Shown here one piece after another: positions 36,155 through 46,048 of a DNA stretch of 64,000 nt. Position numbers and translations under genes: made by a program. The stretch is from Eubacterium plexicaudatum ASF492 (GTDB taxonomy: Bacteria > Bacillota > Clostridia > Lachnospirales > Lachnospiraceae): the NCBI RefSeq assembly GCF_000364225.2, contig NZ_AQFT02000001.1, positions 992,001 through 1,056,000 of the forward strand. The letters are read 5' to 3'. The notes beneath the pieces are model-generated. The model was not told the DNA's origin. It made no database searches and saw nothing but the letters and a program-made list of their open reading frames with translations. The stretch's first letter is position 1; each line of letters begins with the position of its first letter.

Positions 36155-36559
36155 AGGAGAAATGGGAATCCCGGCGGACCGGACCTTTTACAGCTTCAGC
36201 TATTTTGGAATGGTGGATCTTTATCTGGGAAACTTCTTACCCGCCAGCAGGAATTCGGCGTGTTCCAGTCTGTTGGCATGAGCGGCCGCCAGCTGTCCCA
36301 GATGCTGTCCTTTGAGTGTCTGTACTATGTGGGGATCACGCTGCTTGTGACTCTGACACTTGGAACTGTGTGCAGCCTGGCCTTGTGCAGGGTATTAGAC
36401 CAGATTGGTTTGTTTGGAAAACTCACGTACCATTTCCCGGTGTTCCAGGTTCTGGTGTTTGCAGCTGCGCTGTTTCTGGTACAGGCGGTATTCTCGGTCT
36501 GTGCGGTCCGTTATACCGGAAGGCTTTCCCTTGTGGAGAGGATTAGGGCGGTGGACTGA
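36155..36559 (+). pseudogene. FtsX-like ABC permease, C-terminal fragment
   Basis: After a scrambled start, the frame from about 36240 reads QEFGVFQSVGMSGRQLSQML, then two membrane helices and ends LSLVERIRAVD, the standard C-terminus of BceB/MacB-type FtsX permeases. Most of the permease (normally about 650 residues or more) is deleted. Confidence 0.75.
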
Positions 36560-36904
36560 ATTCTTTTCATAGGAAACAGCGGTACTACAACCAATGAACA
36601 GCAATTATTTTGCTTCTAATTCCAGGTTCATTGACTTTGTGACCATCTTTGGTAAGCTGCCCTTGTGCTGGCCGGCAGATGCTCCTTATCAGTTCCCGTT
36701 TTTGCAAATGGGGCTGTTCCCGCAAGGGTAAAATATCCTGAGTGATACCTGAGTGATAGATCGGATTTTATGCAGCATTTTACGGCAACAGATAAACATT
36801 TCACAGCAATTAAATTGTTTTGATTTATTTAGCAGACTATAATAATGGCAGCGGCAAAAGTTTATCTTTTGCCGCTGGCGATATCATGACGAGGAGGTGG
36901 CGCA
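36560..36904 (+). promoter_or_regulatory. Intergenic region with promoter and hairpin before the LytTR gene
   Basis: A 45-codon frame (36594-36731) has no ribosome site and is not called. A promoter TTGTTT, 17 bp, TATAAT lies at about 36815-36843. A perfect-looking hairpin GCAGCGGCAAAAG / CTTTTGCCGCTGGC follows at about 36848-36880, between promoter and start, without a T tract; it would be in the 5' leader. Confidence 0.5.
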
Positions 36905-37608
36905 TTGATCCGTATTGCAATCTGTGATGATGAAAAACATATGTCTGATCATATAAGGTCAATGGTCTCTGATTTCTTTGGTAAAAGAACCAGGAGATCA
37001 GCCTCCGTATGTTTTCCAGTGGCGAAGAGCTACTGAGTTACAATGCGCAGATCGACATCCTGTTTCTGGATATCCAGATGAAGGAAATGGATGGTATGGA
37101 AACGGCAAGGAAACTGAGGGCGGATCAGTTCCGGGGCTTTTTAGTTTTCATTACGGTACTGAAAGAGATGGTATTCCAGTCTTTTGAGGTACAGGCCTAT
37201 GATTATCTGGTCAAGCCGGTGGATAAAAAACAATTTGAAAAGACCATGGAGCGCCTTTGTGCTTCCATGCAGAACGCCAGCGAAGACAGCCTGCTGGTGC
37301 AAAAGAGATATGAGGGCCGCATCATCCCAAAGGATGAGATTGTCTTCTGTGAGATCATAGACAGGAAAATATATCTGAACCTGGCTTCCGGCGAGGTTGT
37401 TGATTATTATGAACGGATTGAAAATTTGGAAACAAAGCTGGACAAGCGTTTTTACCGATGCCACAGGAGCTATCTAATCAATCTGAAACATTTAAAAGGC
37501 TATAAAAACGGGACTGCCTGTATGGATAATGGTAAAGAGATTCCCGTATCACGACTGCGGAGCAAGGAGTTCTCCGGTGTTGTTCTGCAGTATATGAAAA
37601 ATATATAA
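36905..37608 (+). CDS. LytTR-type response regulator (AgrA-like), one frameshift
   Basis: About 235 residues. TTG start at 36905 with GAGGAGGTGG just upstream, reading IRIAICDDEKHMSDHIRSM. The frame breaks in GTAAAAGAAC (A 36983-36986); one more A gives GKKNQEISLRMFSSGEELLS. Receiver domain with the phospho-acceptor Asp in DILFLDIQMKEMDG and Lys in VKPVDKKQF; LytTR DNA-binding domain from about residue 135 (KDEIVFCEIIDRKIYLNL, RCHRSYLINLKHLKGY). AgrA-like regulators bind direct repeats upstream of target promoters. Followed 27 bp later by its GHKL kinase. Confidence 0.9.
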
Positions 37609-37635
37609 GAGTTTTTATATACGGGGGCAGGTAAC

Positions 37636-38999
37636 ATGGTCGAGTATTTAGATTTTTCAACATATATATTATAGGCCTCATTGAGGGGGTCTTTCAGTTT
37701 TATTTCTTGACAAAAATCCTGAAAAAGAAACTTTTGTTCCCATTCTATTTCCTGTTTGGAGTATGTGCGGTAATTGTCACCCGCTTCCTCTCAGTTGGCA
37801 CGGTGACTGGCTTCGTGGTGATGGTATTTCTTCTTACGGTATGTGGGATTCTGGTCTGCCATGCGGATTTTAAGTCTTCCCTTCTGTATGCAGCCCTGAC
37901 AACTGAAATCATGTTGCTCTGCTATGGGATTGTGAATTCTCTGATAGGCCTGTTATACGCATGGCTGCCATATTTTTTTTATGATACGGCCGGTATTGCG
38001 GCCATGCTGGCCAGTGAGGCCGCGTCACTTTTTCTGACAGGGGTTTGTTACTATATGGTGTATCGCTATTTTTCCAGGGATGTTTTTTATCCAAGGGATG
38101 CAACGCATCCTCTTCATACCGCATCGGAAATGCAGCAAATGTTTCTGGTTTTCATTCCGATCCTGATGATCTTTATTATGAGTGAGTACATTAATACGCT
38201 TTCATTTGATTACCAGTATGTGGTCTTTGGTGAGGACGGATCTTTCGAGTATCTGCTCAGCCACTGGCAGCTGCTCGCAATGCATCTTTTGGGACTTTTA
38301 AGCCTATTCTGCATTCTGTTCTCTTATAAGAAGCTACAGCAGAATTTCCGCCTCAGCACTGAAATTTCACTGCTGGAACAGGAAGAGTATTCCCTGAACC
38401 GGTATGTGGAGGAAGCGAAGACCCGTTACGATGAAACAAAGTCGTTCCGCCATGACATCAGGAACCACATTGCAGTGGTGAAAAATCTTCTGCAGAGCGG
38501 GAAACTGGAAGAAGCGGTAAGATATATGGAAGATATGGATGATATGGCGGAAAAAATGTCATTCCCCTGCAGTACCAATAACCCGGTAGTGGATATTTTG
38601 GTGGGAAATAAGCTGGGGATTGCCAAAAGCATGGGGATCGATGTGGACTGTTCCCTCCTTCTGCCATATCCCTGCAGTCTGCGGGACATTGATATCTGTA
38701 TTATCCTGTCAAATGCACTGGACAATGCGATTCAGGCAGTAAAAAGTCCGGATGCCGGTATGGAAAAATATGTCCATGTGTCCGGGCGTATCCAGGGAGA
38801 TTTCCTTATGATGGAAATAGAAAACAGCTTCCATGGGAAAGGCGCGTTCAAAAAAGGGACAGGCCTGTCGAATGTAAAGAAGGTGGCTGAAAAATATGGC
38901 GGTGCCATGAGTATAGAGACACAGGAGAATAGATTTGTACTCCATGTGCTGCTGATCCTTTCGCAGCATCCGGAAGGTATCCTGCGGCAAATGGATTAA
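37636..38999 (+). CDS. GHKL sensor histidine kinase (AgrC-like), frameshift near start
   Basis: About 454 residues. The long frame begins at a TTG (37707), but ATG 37636 after GGGGGCAGG with one more T in the run 37653-37657 gives MVEYLDFFNIYIIGLIEGVF and adds a first membrane helix. About six membrane helices in residues 1-215, a coiled linker, the His in ETKSFRHDIRNHIAVVKNLL, N box LSNALDNAIQA and G box GTGLSNVKKVAEKYGG. This is the quorum-peptide receptor type, but no AgrD/AgrB-like gene is adjacent, so the ligand is unknown. Confidence 0.88.
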
Positions 39000-39347
39000 C
39001 ACGTTACTTTCTTTCTACAGCCGAAAAAGAAAAAGGAAGCTGTCTGTAAGGGCGGCTGTAAAGTGACTATAGAGAAGGCACAAGGCAGTTACAGAGAAGA
39101 AAAAATCCGGCAGGCTGTCCGAACCACAGGATGAATACATCAGCAGTGAAAAGTCGGAAAAAAAGCCTACGGGACTGTACCGGGTAGGCCAGGACGAGAA
39201 CGGCAACCGAAAAATCTTTTTGATGACCAGAAAGCTGACCATGCAGATGGAAAGGCTGACCGTTCCGGGGAAGGAGAAGATGGAAAAGGGCCGAAGGTAA
39301 GCGGGGACAGCCAGGGAAAGCCGGCGGAGAAATGTGTTACAAATTCT
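39000..39347 (+). other. Remnant coding stretch, unrecognised
   Basis: Lys-rich reading frames without starts, for example EPQDEYISSEKSEKKPTGLY, RVGQDENGNRKIFLMTRKL, broken by several stops. The repetitive acidic/basic style resembles the C-terminal tails of conjugative-element proteins, but I cannot name a family. No hairpin or promoter of note. Confidence 0.35.
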
Positions 39348-39605
39348 ATGTTAAAGAAGCCGGACGGAATTTTGAATATATCGATCAGTTCATTGATGGG
39401 AGCCTTTGTAGGGCATGCAATATATGTATATTTGGATTACAGGACATATCCCGGGTTATATGATATGCAATGGGCACCATGGTATACAGGCATTTTGTAT
39501 TATGGTATATTTACGATTGTTCCTTTGATAATTGCCGTTATCATAAAGCTGTTTATTTGGAGAAAATTGAAGCAGAAAAAGGAAGAGGTAAAGAGCGGTA
39601 ACCGT
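39348..39605 (+). CDS. Small membrane protein fused in frame to the next gene
   Basis: About 86 residues: MLKKPDGILNISISSLMGAF, then YVYLDYRTYPGLYDMQWAPW and a second membrane helix (ILYYGIFTIVPLIIAVIIKL) with a basic tail. I recall stand-alone proteins of about 80 residues of this type in clostridia. The frame runs without stop into the CPBP gene, so either this is an N-terminal extension of it or a lost stop codon separates two genes. Confidence 0.5.
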
Positions 39606-40398
39606 ATGGGGAGAAACATAAAAAGCAGACCGGATCATTTGTGCATAGCAATATTCACGCTTTGTTTGTCCGTGAGGTTTGTAGAATATTTTCTGATTGA
39701 AACAGATAAAACGGCTATTGGAGAAAATGTGCTTCATCTTTCATGGAGCGATATTGGATTTCATAGAAACGGTTTTGTGAGCGGTATTTTGAAAGGTTTG
39801 TTATTGGGAAGCGTTTGCTTTGCCATTTCATATGGACTGGAACTGGCGATTTTATTCTGCAAGGCAATCCTGCATATTTAGAACTGTATATCAGCAGTTT
39901 TTCGTTAACAGGTTCTCAAATAAAGAATACGGGTTTCGTTTTTTTCTGTTATGTGTATTGTTCAATGTTATTAATGTATGGATGGAAGAGGGTGTTTTTC
40001 GCGGGCTGTTTATTAAAACGCTCTCTGAAACAAAGCCATTTATGAAAGCGAATTATATTGCCGCATTTTTGTTTGGTGTCTGGCACATTGTAATGCCCAT
40101 CAGAAGCTATATAAATGGTGAAATGTCATTTGCGGCAATGCTTCTAATGGGTATCGGTTATATGATTCTAGCAGGGATTATGGGAATCAAGTGGGGACTT
40201 CTTTACTACATAACAGGAAATCTATGGGCAGGGCTTGGTGACCATTTATTTAATAATACCGTTGCTACAAACATGCTGCATGTTGTTTCGCTAAAGGGCA
40301 CAGACGAACTACAAATTGTCCGGATTATGGCTGCACAGATTATTTCTTTCGTTTTTGTGTTGATGGTATATTATTACAAAAACAGAAACGGAAACTGA
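39606..40398 (+). CDS. CPBP-family intramembrane metalloprotease, two frameshifts
   Basis: About 265 residues if repaired, all membrane-embedded. Catalytic motifs: VWMEEGVFRGLFIKTL (the EExxxR motif), FLFGVWHIVMP (His) and LWAGLGDHLFNNTV (His). CPBP proteases (Rce1-like) are used for bacteriocin self-immunity, peptide processing or unknown roles. Breaks: near 39855 (ILF to LQGNPAYLELYISSF) and at the T run 39939-39945; each is a single missing T. Start chosen at ATG 39606 because it begins a typical CPBP N-terminus (MGRNIKSRPDHLCIAIFTL). Confidence 0.8.
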
Positions 40399-40430
40399 TA
40401 ATTAAAATTTACTAATACGAGGAGATTTGA

Positions 40431-40769
40431 ATGATGAAAAGGACGCTAATTATGATTGTGCTTTTGCTGGTATTGCTCATAGGTTGTGGAAAAACTGACA
40501 TTACGAAAACATATGAAAGGTCAGAGAATGATAGAATTATAGCCACATATTATGAAATGAATAATGGAACATGGAAATGTGATGATAGAACCTATCAATT
40601 TAGATTGGAGTTAACTGGCAGAATGCCTAATGCTGAATCAGATAGTTATTATGTCGTGCTTACGGACAATGAGAATTTAACTTTTGAAGATGTATCAAAA
40701 AGTCTGTTTGGCAGTTTACTTGAGGATAGTAAGATAATGGAAGGCTCTATTATTGTGGAAATGAAATAG
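40431..40769 (+). CDS. Putative lipoprotein
   Basis: 112 residues with a lipoprotein signal: MMKRTLIMIVLLLVLLIGCG, Cys at residue 19 in lipobox LLIGC. GAGGAG lies 6 bases before ATG. The mature part (KTDITKTYERSENDRIIATY onward) is mixed beta-like and not recognised. It follows the CPBP gene by 32 bp on the same strand. Intact. Confidence 0.75.
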   Translation: MMKRTLIMIVLLLVLLIGCGKTDITKTYERSENDRIIATYYEMNNGTWKCDDRTYQFRLELTGRMPNAESDSYYVVLTDNENLTFEDVSKSLFGSLLEDSKIMEGSIIVEMK

Positions 40770-41016
40770 CATCCATTTATCACTGAGTTAAATAAAACGA
40801 TAAATTTTTGCTTGTAGAACGAGGAAGAGAAATTCAATGGACGATTTAAAGTAAGCGATGAATAACCTGCCGTCCCACAAGAACAGGATTTTGCCCTATA
40901 ATGATAGCAACTTGGAGCGAATATCTACATCAGTTCTTGATCAAGCAGTCCGGCAGCCATCTGTCTGGCATCCGCTGCTGCTATCAGCTCTAAAATAACT
41001 ATCAGGAGATGATGCT

Positions 41017-41403
41017 ATGTCAAAGAAAATACGCAGCGACCAGGAATGGCTGGAGCTAATCCAGGAGTGCCGCGCCAGCGGCCTGTCTGTCAAAAACTGG
41101 TGCCAGACACGTTCTATATCCATAAAAACATTTTATAATAAAGCCGCAGATTTAAGAAAAAAGTCCTGTGGCATACCAGGATCACAGACAGCTGCTTCTG
41201 GGCAGAAACACGAAGTGGTTCCTCTGGAAATGGCTGCTGATCCGGTGCTTTATCCACAGGATCCCGCCGGTGGTGCAATGCAGGTCCCGTCTGCCCGTGT
41301 TGTTGTCACAGTCAGGATATCCGGATACCGTGTTGAAATCTTAGAAGGCGCTTCAGAAGACATCATTCGCAATACGCTTCTGGCGCTGGGATCTCTGTGT
41401 TAG
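41017..41403 (+). CDS. tnpA: IS66 accessory protein TnpA, copy 2
   Basis: 128 residues, identical to copy 1 at the protein level (KKIRSDQEWLELIQECRASG, C-terminal RISGYRVEILEGAS). Ribosome site AGGAGATGATGCT. Overlaps tnpB by 7 bp. Confidence 0.93.
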   Translation: MSKKIRSDQEWLELIQECRASGLSVKNWCQTRSISIKTFYNKAADLRKKSCGIPGSQTAASGQKHEVVPLEMAADPVLYPQDPAGGAMQVPSARVVVTVRISGYRVEILEGASEDIIRNTLLALGSLC

Positions 41404-41750
41404 GCGCATTGTCCGGTGATACAAAAGTTTATATCGTCACCGGGCGCACGGATATGCGGCGCAGCTTCGACGGCCTTATGGCCCTTATCCGCGACACTTA
41501 CCAGATGGATCCTTATGCAGATGCACTGTACCTGTTCTGCGGCAGAAAAAGAAATACGCTCAAGGCTCTGTACTTTGACCAGACGGGATTTGTGCTCTGC
41601 ACGAAACGGCTGGATAATGGAAAGTTCCAGTGGCCGCGCGATGCGAAAGAAGTCAGGCTGCTCACCCGCCAGCAGCTGCGCTGGCTTCCGGAAGGACTCT
41701 CCATCTGCCAGCCGAATGCAGTGCAGCCTTCCGGCAGGAAAGATTTCTGA
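41397..41750 (+). CDS. tnpB: IS66 accessory protein TnpB, copy 2
   Basis: 117 residues, GTG start overlapping tnpA. TGRTDMRRSFDGLMALI and LYLFCGRKRNTLKALYFD as in the family. Differs from copy 1 only near the C-terminus (EGLSICQ). Confidence 0.93.
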   Translation: MLGALSGDTKVYIVTGRTDMRRSFDGLMALIRDTYQMDPYADALYLFCGRKRNTLKALYFDQTGFVLCTKRLDNGKFQWPRDAKEVRLLTRQQLRWLPEGLSICQPNAVQPSGRKDF

Positions 41751-42037
41751 CCTTTTGTGCATTATGATGAAATTTAAAAATTTATTTTCCGGCGGCTGGC
41801 GCCGTTTTTGAAAGTTATCCACGCTGCCGGATTTTTTCGGGCGGGCTGTCCGCATATGCCGCTGCCCTGCCCTCGGAATACTGTGGACAAACTGCCTTAA
41901 AAACAGCATTTAGAAGTTTTTTTCACCATTTTCCAATCCGTCAAACTGCCTATCATGCAGTTATGGACGGTTTGATTTCACCCCCGCATTTCTTTATAAT
42001 TTATAATATAAGCAGAAAGAAATACGGAGGGGCGCAT

Positions 42038-43750
42038 ATGCCGGCTGATAATGAAGAATACACACGGCTGTTGGAAGAAATGGTGGAACAGATGAAAGCG
42101 CATATACTGTCCCAGGATGCACGCATCCTGGAACAGGAACAGACGATCGCGGACCTGCGCTCCCTTGTGGATGACCTGCGTCTTTTGAAGGCCGGCCTGG
42201 AGGAGACGCTTGAAGAATTCAAGCGCCAGCTGTTCGGAACAAAAAGCGAAAAAATAAAAACCTCCCAGGCCGATGCCGCAGTGGAAACAGAAGATCCAGC
42301 CTCAAAAACAACGGTAAAAGAACACACACGGGCAAAAAAGAAAAAAACAACAAGGGATGAACGCTATGCAGACATCCCTGTCCGTGATGTCGTTATACCT
42401 GTCCCGGACAAAGACCGCCGCTGTCCGTACTGCAATGCGGAAATGATGCCGCTCGGGCGTAAGGAAGTCCGCACAGAGCTGCGCATAACCCCGGCAAAAG
42501 TGGAACGTGTCCGTTATATGCAGGAGGAGCTGATCTGTCCGGAATGCCGTAAGGACGGTGACGGGACGATCGTACAGGCGCAAACGCCTGCGCCTTTGCT
42601 GCCGCACAGCCCGGCATCGCCGTCTGCTGTAGCATATGTCATGTTTGATAAAAGCTTTGCAAGTGTCCCATACTACCGCCAGGAAGCCTGCATGGCCCAG
42701 CTTGGCCTGAAACTGCCTCGTGAGACCATGGCGAACTGGTATATCAGATGCGCCCTGGAATATTTCCAGCCGGTATATGACCGTCTGCATGGACTCCTCC
42801 TGCAGAGAGGGGTCATCCATGCGGATGAAACCACATGCCAGGTGCTGCGTGAAAAAGGGAGGGCCGCAGAATCCACTTCGTATATGTGGCTGTATTTAAG
42901 CGGAAGCGATGGCCTGCCGCCGATCGTGCTTTACGAATACCAGGCGGGGCGCAGCGGGGATTTTCCAAAGGCATTCCTGGATGGATTTTCCGGCATCGTA
43001 CAGTGCGACGGGTACAGCGACTATAACAAGGTAGAAGATGTAATACTCGCTGTGTGCTGTGCACACTGCCGCAGGAAGTTTTACGAAGCCCTCCCGACAG
43101 AGCGGCAGAAGCAGTTGAAACTGCTGGACATAAATTCAGAAACGGAAGTAAAAGACATCCCGCTTCCAGGCCCGGAACAAATGAAAAGCATAATCCCGGC
43201 TGAAATCGGGCTCATGTTCTTCAACAAGCTCTTTTTCATTGAAAAAGGGCTCAAAGGCATGGAACCGGACCTGCGGAAAGCAAAACGCCTGGAAAAGGAG
43301 CCGCCTGTCTGGGAAAAGTTCTGGGCATGGGTCGAAACACTAAAGCCGCTCGGCGGCAGCAAGCTGGAAAAAGCTGTCAATTACGCGATAAACCACAGAG
43401 AAACGCTGCAGAGCTATCTGTTGGACGGCAGATGCGAATTGTCAAACAATGCAGCGGAGCGGCGTGCAAAATCTTATGCCATCGGAAGGAAAAATTCCCT
43501 GTTCCATACATCCGTTGCGGGTGCTAAAGCAGGTGCGCTTGTTTACAGCATGATAGAAACTGCAAAGGCCAATAAGTTAAATGTATTCCAGTATCTTTAT
43601 ATCCTGCTGCTGTATATGCCCGATCATAAAGATGATCCTGCTGCGGTTGAAATACTTCTTCCATGGAGCAGTTTTATCAAAGAACACTGTACAGGGCTGA
43701 TTGATGTTGAAACGATAACACCTGAAAACAAGCCTCAGCTGCCGCTATAA
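42038..43750 (+). CDS. tnpC: IS66 transposase TnpC, copy 2, intact
   Basis: 570 residues. ATG 42038 after ACGGAGGGGCGCAT; the open frame from 41963 is longer but upstream codons have no ribosome site. Coiled-coil region about 10-85, Lys-rich linker, zinc domain about 125-195 (CPYCNAEM, CPEC), DDE core about 210-500 with Asp in HADETTCQV and VQCDGYSDYN and Glu in NNAAERRAKSYAIGRKNSLF. The second motif has YSDYN where both other copies have YSGYN. Ends with the IS66 C-terminal tail (IDVETITPENKPQLPL). Confidence 0.94.
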   Translation: MPADNEEYTRLLEEMVEQMKAHILSQDARILEQEQTIADLRSLVDDLRLLKAGLEETLEEFKRQLFGTKSEKIKTSQADAAVETEDPASKTTVKEHTRAKKKKTTRDERYADIPVRDVVIPVPDKDRRCPYCNAEMMPLGRKEVRTELRITPAKVERVRYMQEELICPECRKDGDGTIVQAQTPAPLLPHSPASPSAVAYVMFDKSFASVPYYRQEACMAQLGLKLPRETMANWYIRCALEYFQPVYDRLHGLLLQRGVIHADETTCQVLREKGRAAESTSYMWLYLSGSDGLPPIVLYEYQAGRSGDFPKAFLDGFSGIVQCDGYSDYNKVEDVILAVCCAHCRRKFYEALPTERQKQLKLLDINSETEVKDIPLPGPEQMKSIIPAEIGLMFFNKLFFIEKGLKGMEPDLRKAKRLEKEPPVWEKFWAWVETLKPLGGSKLEKAVNYAINHRETLQSYLLDGRCELSNNAAERRAKSYAIGRKNSLFHTSVAGAKAGALVYSMIETAKANKLNVFQYLYILLLYMPDHKDDPAAVEILLPWSSFIKEHCTGLIDVETITPENKPQLPL

Positions 43751-43851
43751 ACTATTTTACACCTAAACATATCATCAGGGGAACGGTAGGTTGTTCATCG
43801 CTTACGATTTAAAAGAATTAGGGAGATTCCTGTAAGGAAATAGTAACGGAT

Positions 43852-43893
43852 AAAATCCCGGAAATGCATAAAAATGGGCGTTTCCGGGATTTT
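43852..43893 (+). terminator. Duplicated terminator (second copy)
   Basis: ATCCCGGAAATGC pairs with GCGTTTCCGGGAT, then TTTTT. Equivalent of 26365-26408. The preceding 32 bp repeat the last codons of the DUF4179 gene (GAGATTCCTGTAAGGAAATAG). Confidence 0.8.
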
Positions 43894-43943
43894 TTATAAA
43901 AAGAGACCGGATATTGCGTTTCCCTTAACCGCAAAAACATTAT

Positions 43944-43996
43944 GAGTTGACAAAATCAACTCAATGTTTTATAATATAAGTTGATTTTGTCAACTC
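43944..43996 (+). promoter_or_regulatory. Promoter with twin MarR-type operators, second copy
   Basis: TTGACA (43947-43952), 17 bp, TATAAT (43970-43975), with AGTTGA-caaaa-TCAACT over the -35 and AGTTGA-ttttg-TCAACT downstream. The half-sites are fully conserved although several spacer bases differ from 26457-26509, which supports their role as operators. Confidence 0.8.
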
Positions 43997-44014
43997 AAAA
44001 GGGAGGAAGAAAAT

Positions 44015-44943
44015 TTGAACGATGATATAGTCAAAAGATACGTAACTTTAATCGTTATTATACCGCATGGTTGGAAGTAATGAATAAGGAGTATTTGAAA
44101 ACAGGTTTTTCATGGACGGAATCAAGAGTGATATTTGAAATACATATTTGTCCGGGAATCAATGCTACCGAATTATGTGAACACTTAAATACGGATAAAA
44201 GTTATATTAGCAGAATCCTTATGAAATTTGAAAAGGATGGCCTTTTGACAAGGGAACTTATTTTAGGAAGCAAAGGGTTAAAAAAATATGGTTGACTGAG
44301 GCAGGTGAAAAAATAGCACATCAGATCAATATGAATGGAAATCAGCAAATTGTTGATAAGCTCAAAATGTTGGATGATGATATTTGCGTGAAACTTTGTG
44401 AAGCAATGGAATTTATTGAAAAGGTATTAAGAGAGAATGATAAAGGAGGTACGCGGGAATGAAGCATGCATTTCTATTCGTACATATAAACCGGGAGATC
44501 CCAGTATGGTTTGCTATTTTCAATATAAGCTTTATGAGAAGCAGTATAACTTTAATGGTTTTTATGAAAGGAAATGCTGGAAGGAATGGCAGAACTTTAT
44601 AATGATTTAGAGGGTAGCCAAATGTGGATTGCCGAACTTGGCGGAAAAATTGTAGGCGATATTGCTATTATTAAAAAGGAGCAAACAAGGCTCGATTAAG
44701 GTGTTTTGGTGTGGACTTTAGCTTGCAGGGGCAGGGCCTGGGAAATGAATTGCTTAAAATAGCGATCAATTTTTGCAGAGAAAAGGATACGTGTATCTCA
44801 CTTTAGGTACACTCGATATTCTTAAATCAGCAAGACATCTTTACGCAAAGTTTGGATTTCATAAAACAGAGAGTGAAGCTTATAACGAATGGGATAAAAA
44901 CAGAGATATGTATCATGAAGTTTGGGAGTGTGAACTCACATAG
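44015..44943 (+). pseudogene. MarR-GNAT fusion regulator, frameshifted (copy 2)
   Basis: TTG start with GGGAGGA upstream. A base lost in TCAAAAGATACG breaks the frame early; MarR winged helix then reads INATELCEHLNTDKSYISRI, LMKFEKDGLLTRELI, continuing (after the same A-run break as copy 1) KKIWLTEAGEKIAHQINMNG. A GNAT acetyltransferase domain follows in pieces: ISIRTYKPGDPSMVCYF, MWIAELGGKIVGDIAIIKK, FSLQGQGLGNELLKIAINF, SARHLYAKFGFHKTESEAY, ending in WECELT. MarR-GNAT fusions are a known regulator type. At least four breaks. Confidence 0.78.
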
Positions 44944-45001
44944 TTTGGTTATGTGGAAACCACAGTCCAAAGAAACGGTATGCCGCGGTTCAAAGGAGAA
45001 T

Positions 45002-45500
45002 ATATGGAATATCAAAAGACAGAAAATATGACATTTTCCGAAAGGATAAAAGATATGGAGATGCAGACAAATGAAACGGAGGATGATATCCTTGCATATA
45101 TAAAAGCACAAAAAGGACATTAGCTGGCTTTCCATACAGAAAATGGACAAAGATTTATATATTGCACCGAATTCAATCATGCGTTTGTCAAAGAAGTTGG
45201 GATACAGTGGATTTGCCGAATTGAAATTTGCCGTGCAAAACGAGTCGCGTCCTCAAAATAAGACACTTAGCAGATTGCTGATGGAAATGCTTCCGGGAAA
45301 TATTGTCAAGACCTTGGATATCATTGACGAAACACAGGTAGAACAGGTGGCTGCTATTATGAGAAAGGCCAGGTGCCGTATTTTTGCCGGGGTAGGAGAT
45401 TCCAATATTTTTGTGAATTGCTGAGAAAAATCTGAGATGTATTGACTATCAGGTGCAATATCACCAGCAATCCATGATATGGTTATTCTGTGGAACATGG
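45002..45500 (+). pseudogene. RpiR/MurR-family regulator, N-terminal part
   Basis: MEYQKTENMTFSERIKDMEM starts after GGAGAATAT. HTH: ISWLSIQKMDKDLYIAPNSI, MRLSKKLGYSGFAELKFAVQ, the RpiR DNA-binding domain; then the start of the SIS sugar-phosphate domain (CRIFAGVGDSNIF). Broken at 45121 (KGH stop) and 45420, and cut before the SIS domain ends. RpiR proteins sense sugar phosphates and often control PTS operons; its place before a GH38 gene fits a mannosylglycerate operon. Absent from the other copy of the region. Confidence 0.75.
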
Positions 45501-45519
45501 GAGCAAAGAGGGATAAAAG

Positions 45520-46045
45520 ATGGCAGATCAGATACACATTGTTCCTCATTTTCACTGGGACAGGGAATGGTATTTTACAGCAGAGGAGTCAAAAATCCTG
45601 CTGGTAACGATATGGAAGAACTTACCGAACTTATCAGGCAGGGGAAGCTGATTATCGGATCATGGTATACGCAGACGGATGAAATGGTAGTGGGAGGCGA
45701 ATCCATTGTCAGAAATCTTCTTTATGGAAAATGGACTGTGAGGCATTCGGGCCAAGGATGATGATCGGCTATCTGCCGGATTCTTTTGGGCAGACTGCCA
45801 GACTGCCTCAGATACTGAATGGGTTTGGAATTACTTCCCGGTTTTAGACCGGGGAGCTGTCACGGACCATATCCTTCTTCCCAACGGCTACGACCAGATG
45901 CCCATACAGAAAATATTTTTGAGATCATGGAGAAAATCGAAGCGTGTTATCCTGGGAGAAAGACAGTTATCAGCCGGTATGAAGATGTTTTGAAGAGATT
46001 GAGAAAGCAACGGCTCTGGATACGCTTAAGGGAGAATTCCTGGTT
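45520..46045 (+). pseudogene. GH38 mannosidase fragments (copy 2)
   Basis: Same start as at 26853 ([19 protein letters not shown]), but with internal deletions: copy 1 bases about 26957-27061 and 27274-27448 are missing, and the copy stops at the equivalent of about 27665. The nucleophile motif [13 protein letters not shown] is retained. Several single-base breaks. Non-functional. Confidence 0.85.
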
Positions 46046-46048
46046 GGA

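Larger units (their letters stand above)
40851..43805 (+). mobile_element. IS66-family element, copy 2, complete, with 8 bp duplication
   Basis: Inverted ends GTAAGCGATGAATAACC (40851) and TTCATCGCTTAC (43805). Perfect 8 bp target duplication GATTTAAA (40843-40850 and 43806-43813). All three genes are open, with complete tnpA, tnpB, tnpC. It is the best candidate for an active IS66 here and nearly identical to copy 1, so transposition or recombination between them is recent. Its right side abuts the decayed duplicate of the 26.3 kb region. Confidence 0.95.

Noticed and set aside
36594..36731. 45-codon ORF upstream of the LytTR gene
   Set aside because: No ribosome binding site and no recognisable features; probably chance.
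44827..45180. 117-residue minus-strand ORF in the decayed duplicate
   Set aside because: Antisense to the GNAT and RpiR remnants, which have clear family motifs on the plus strand.
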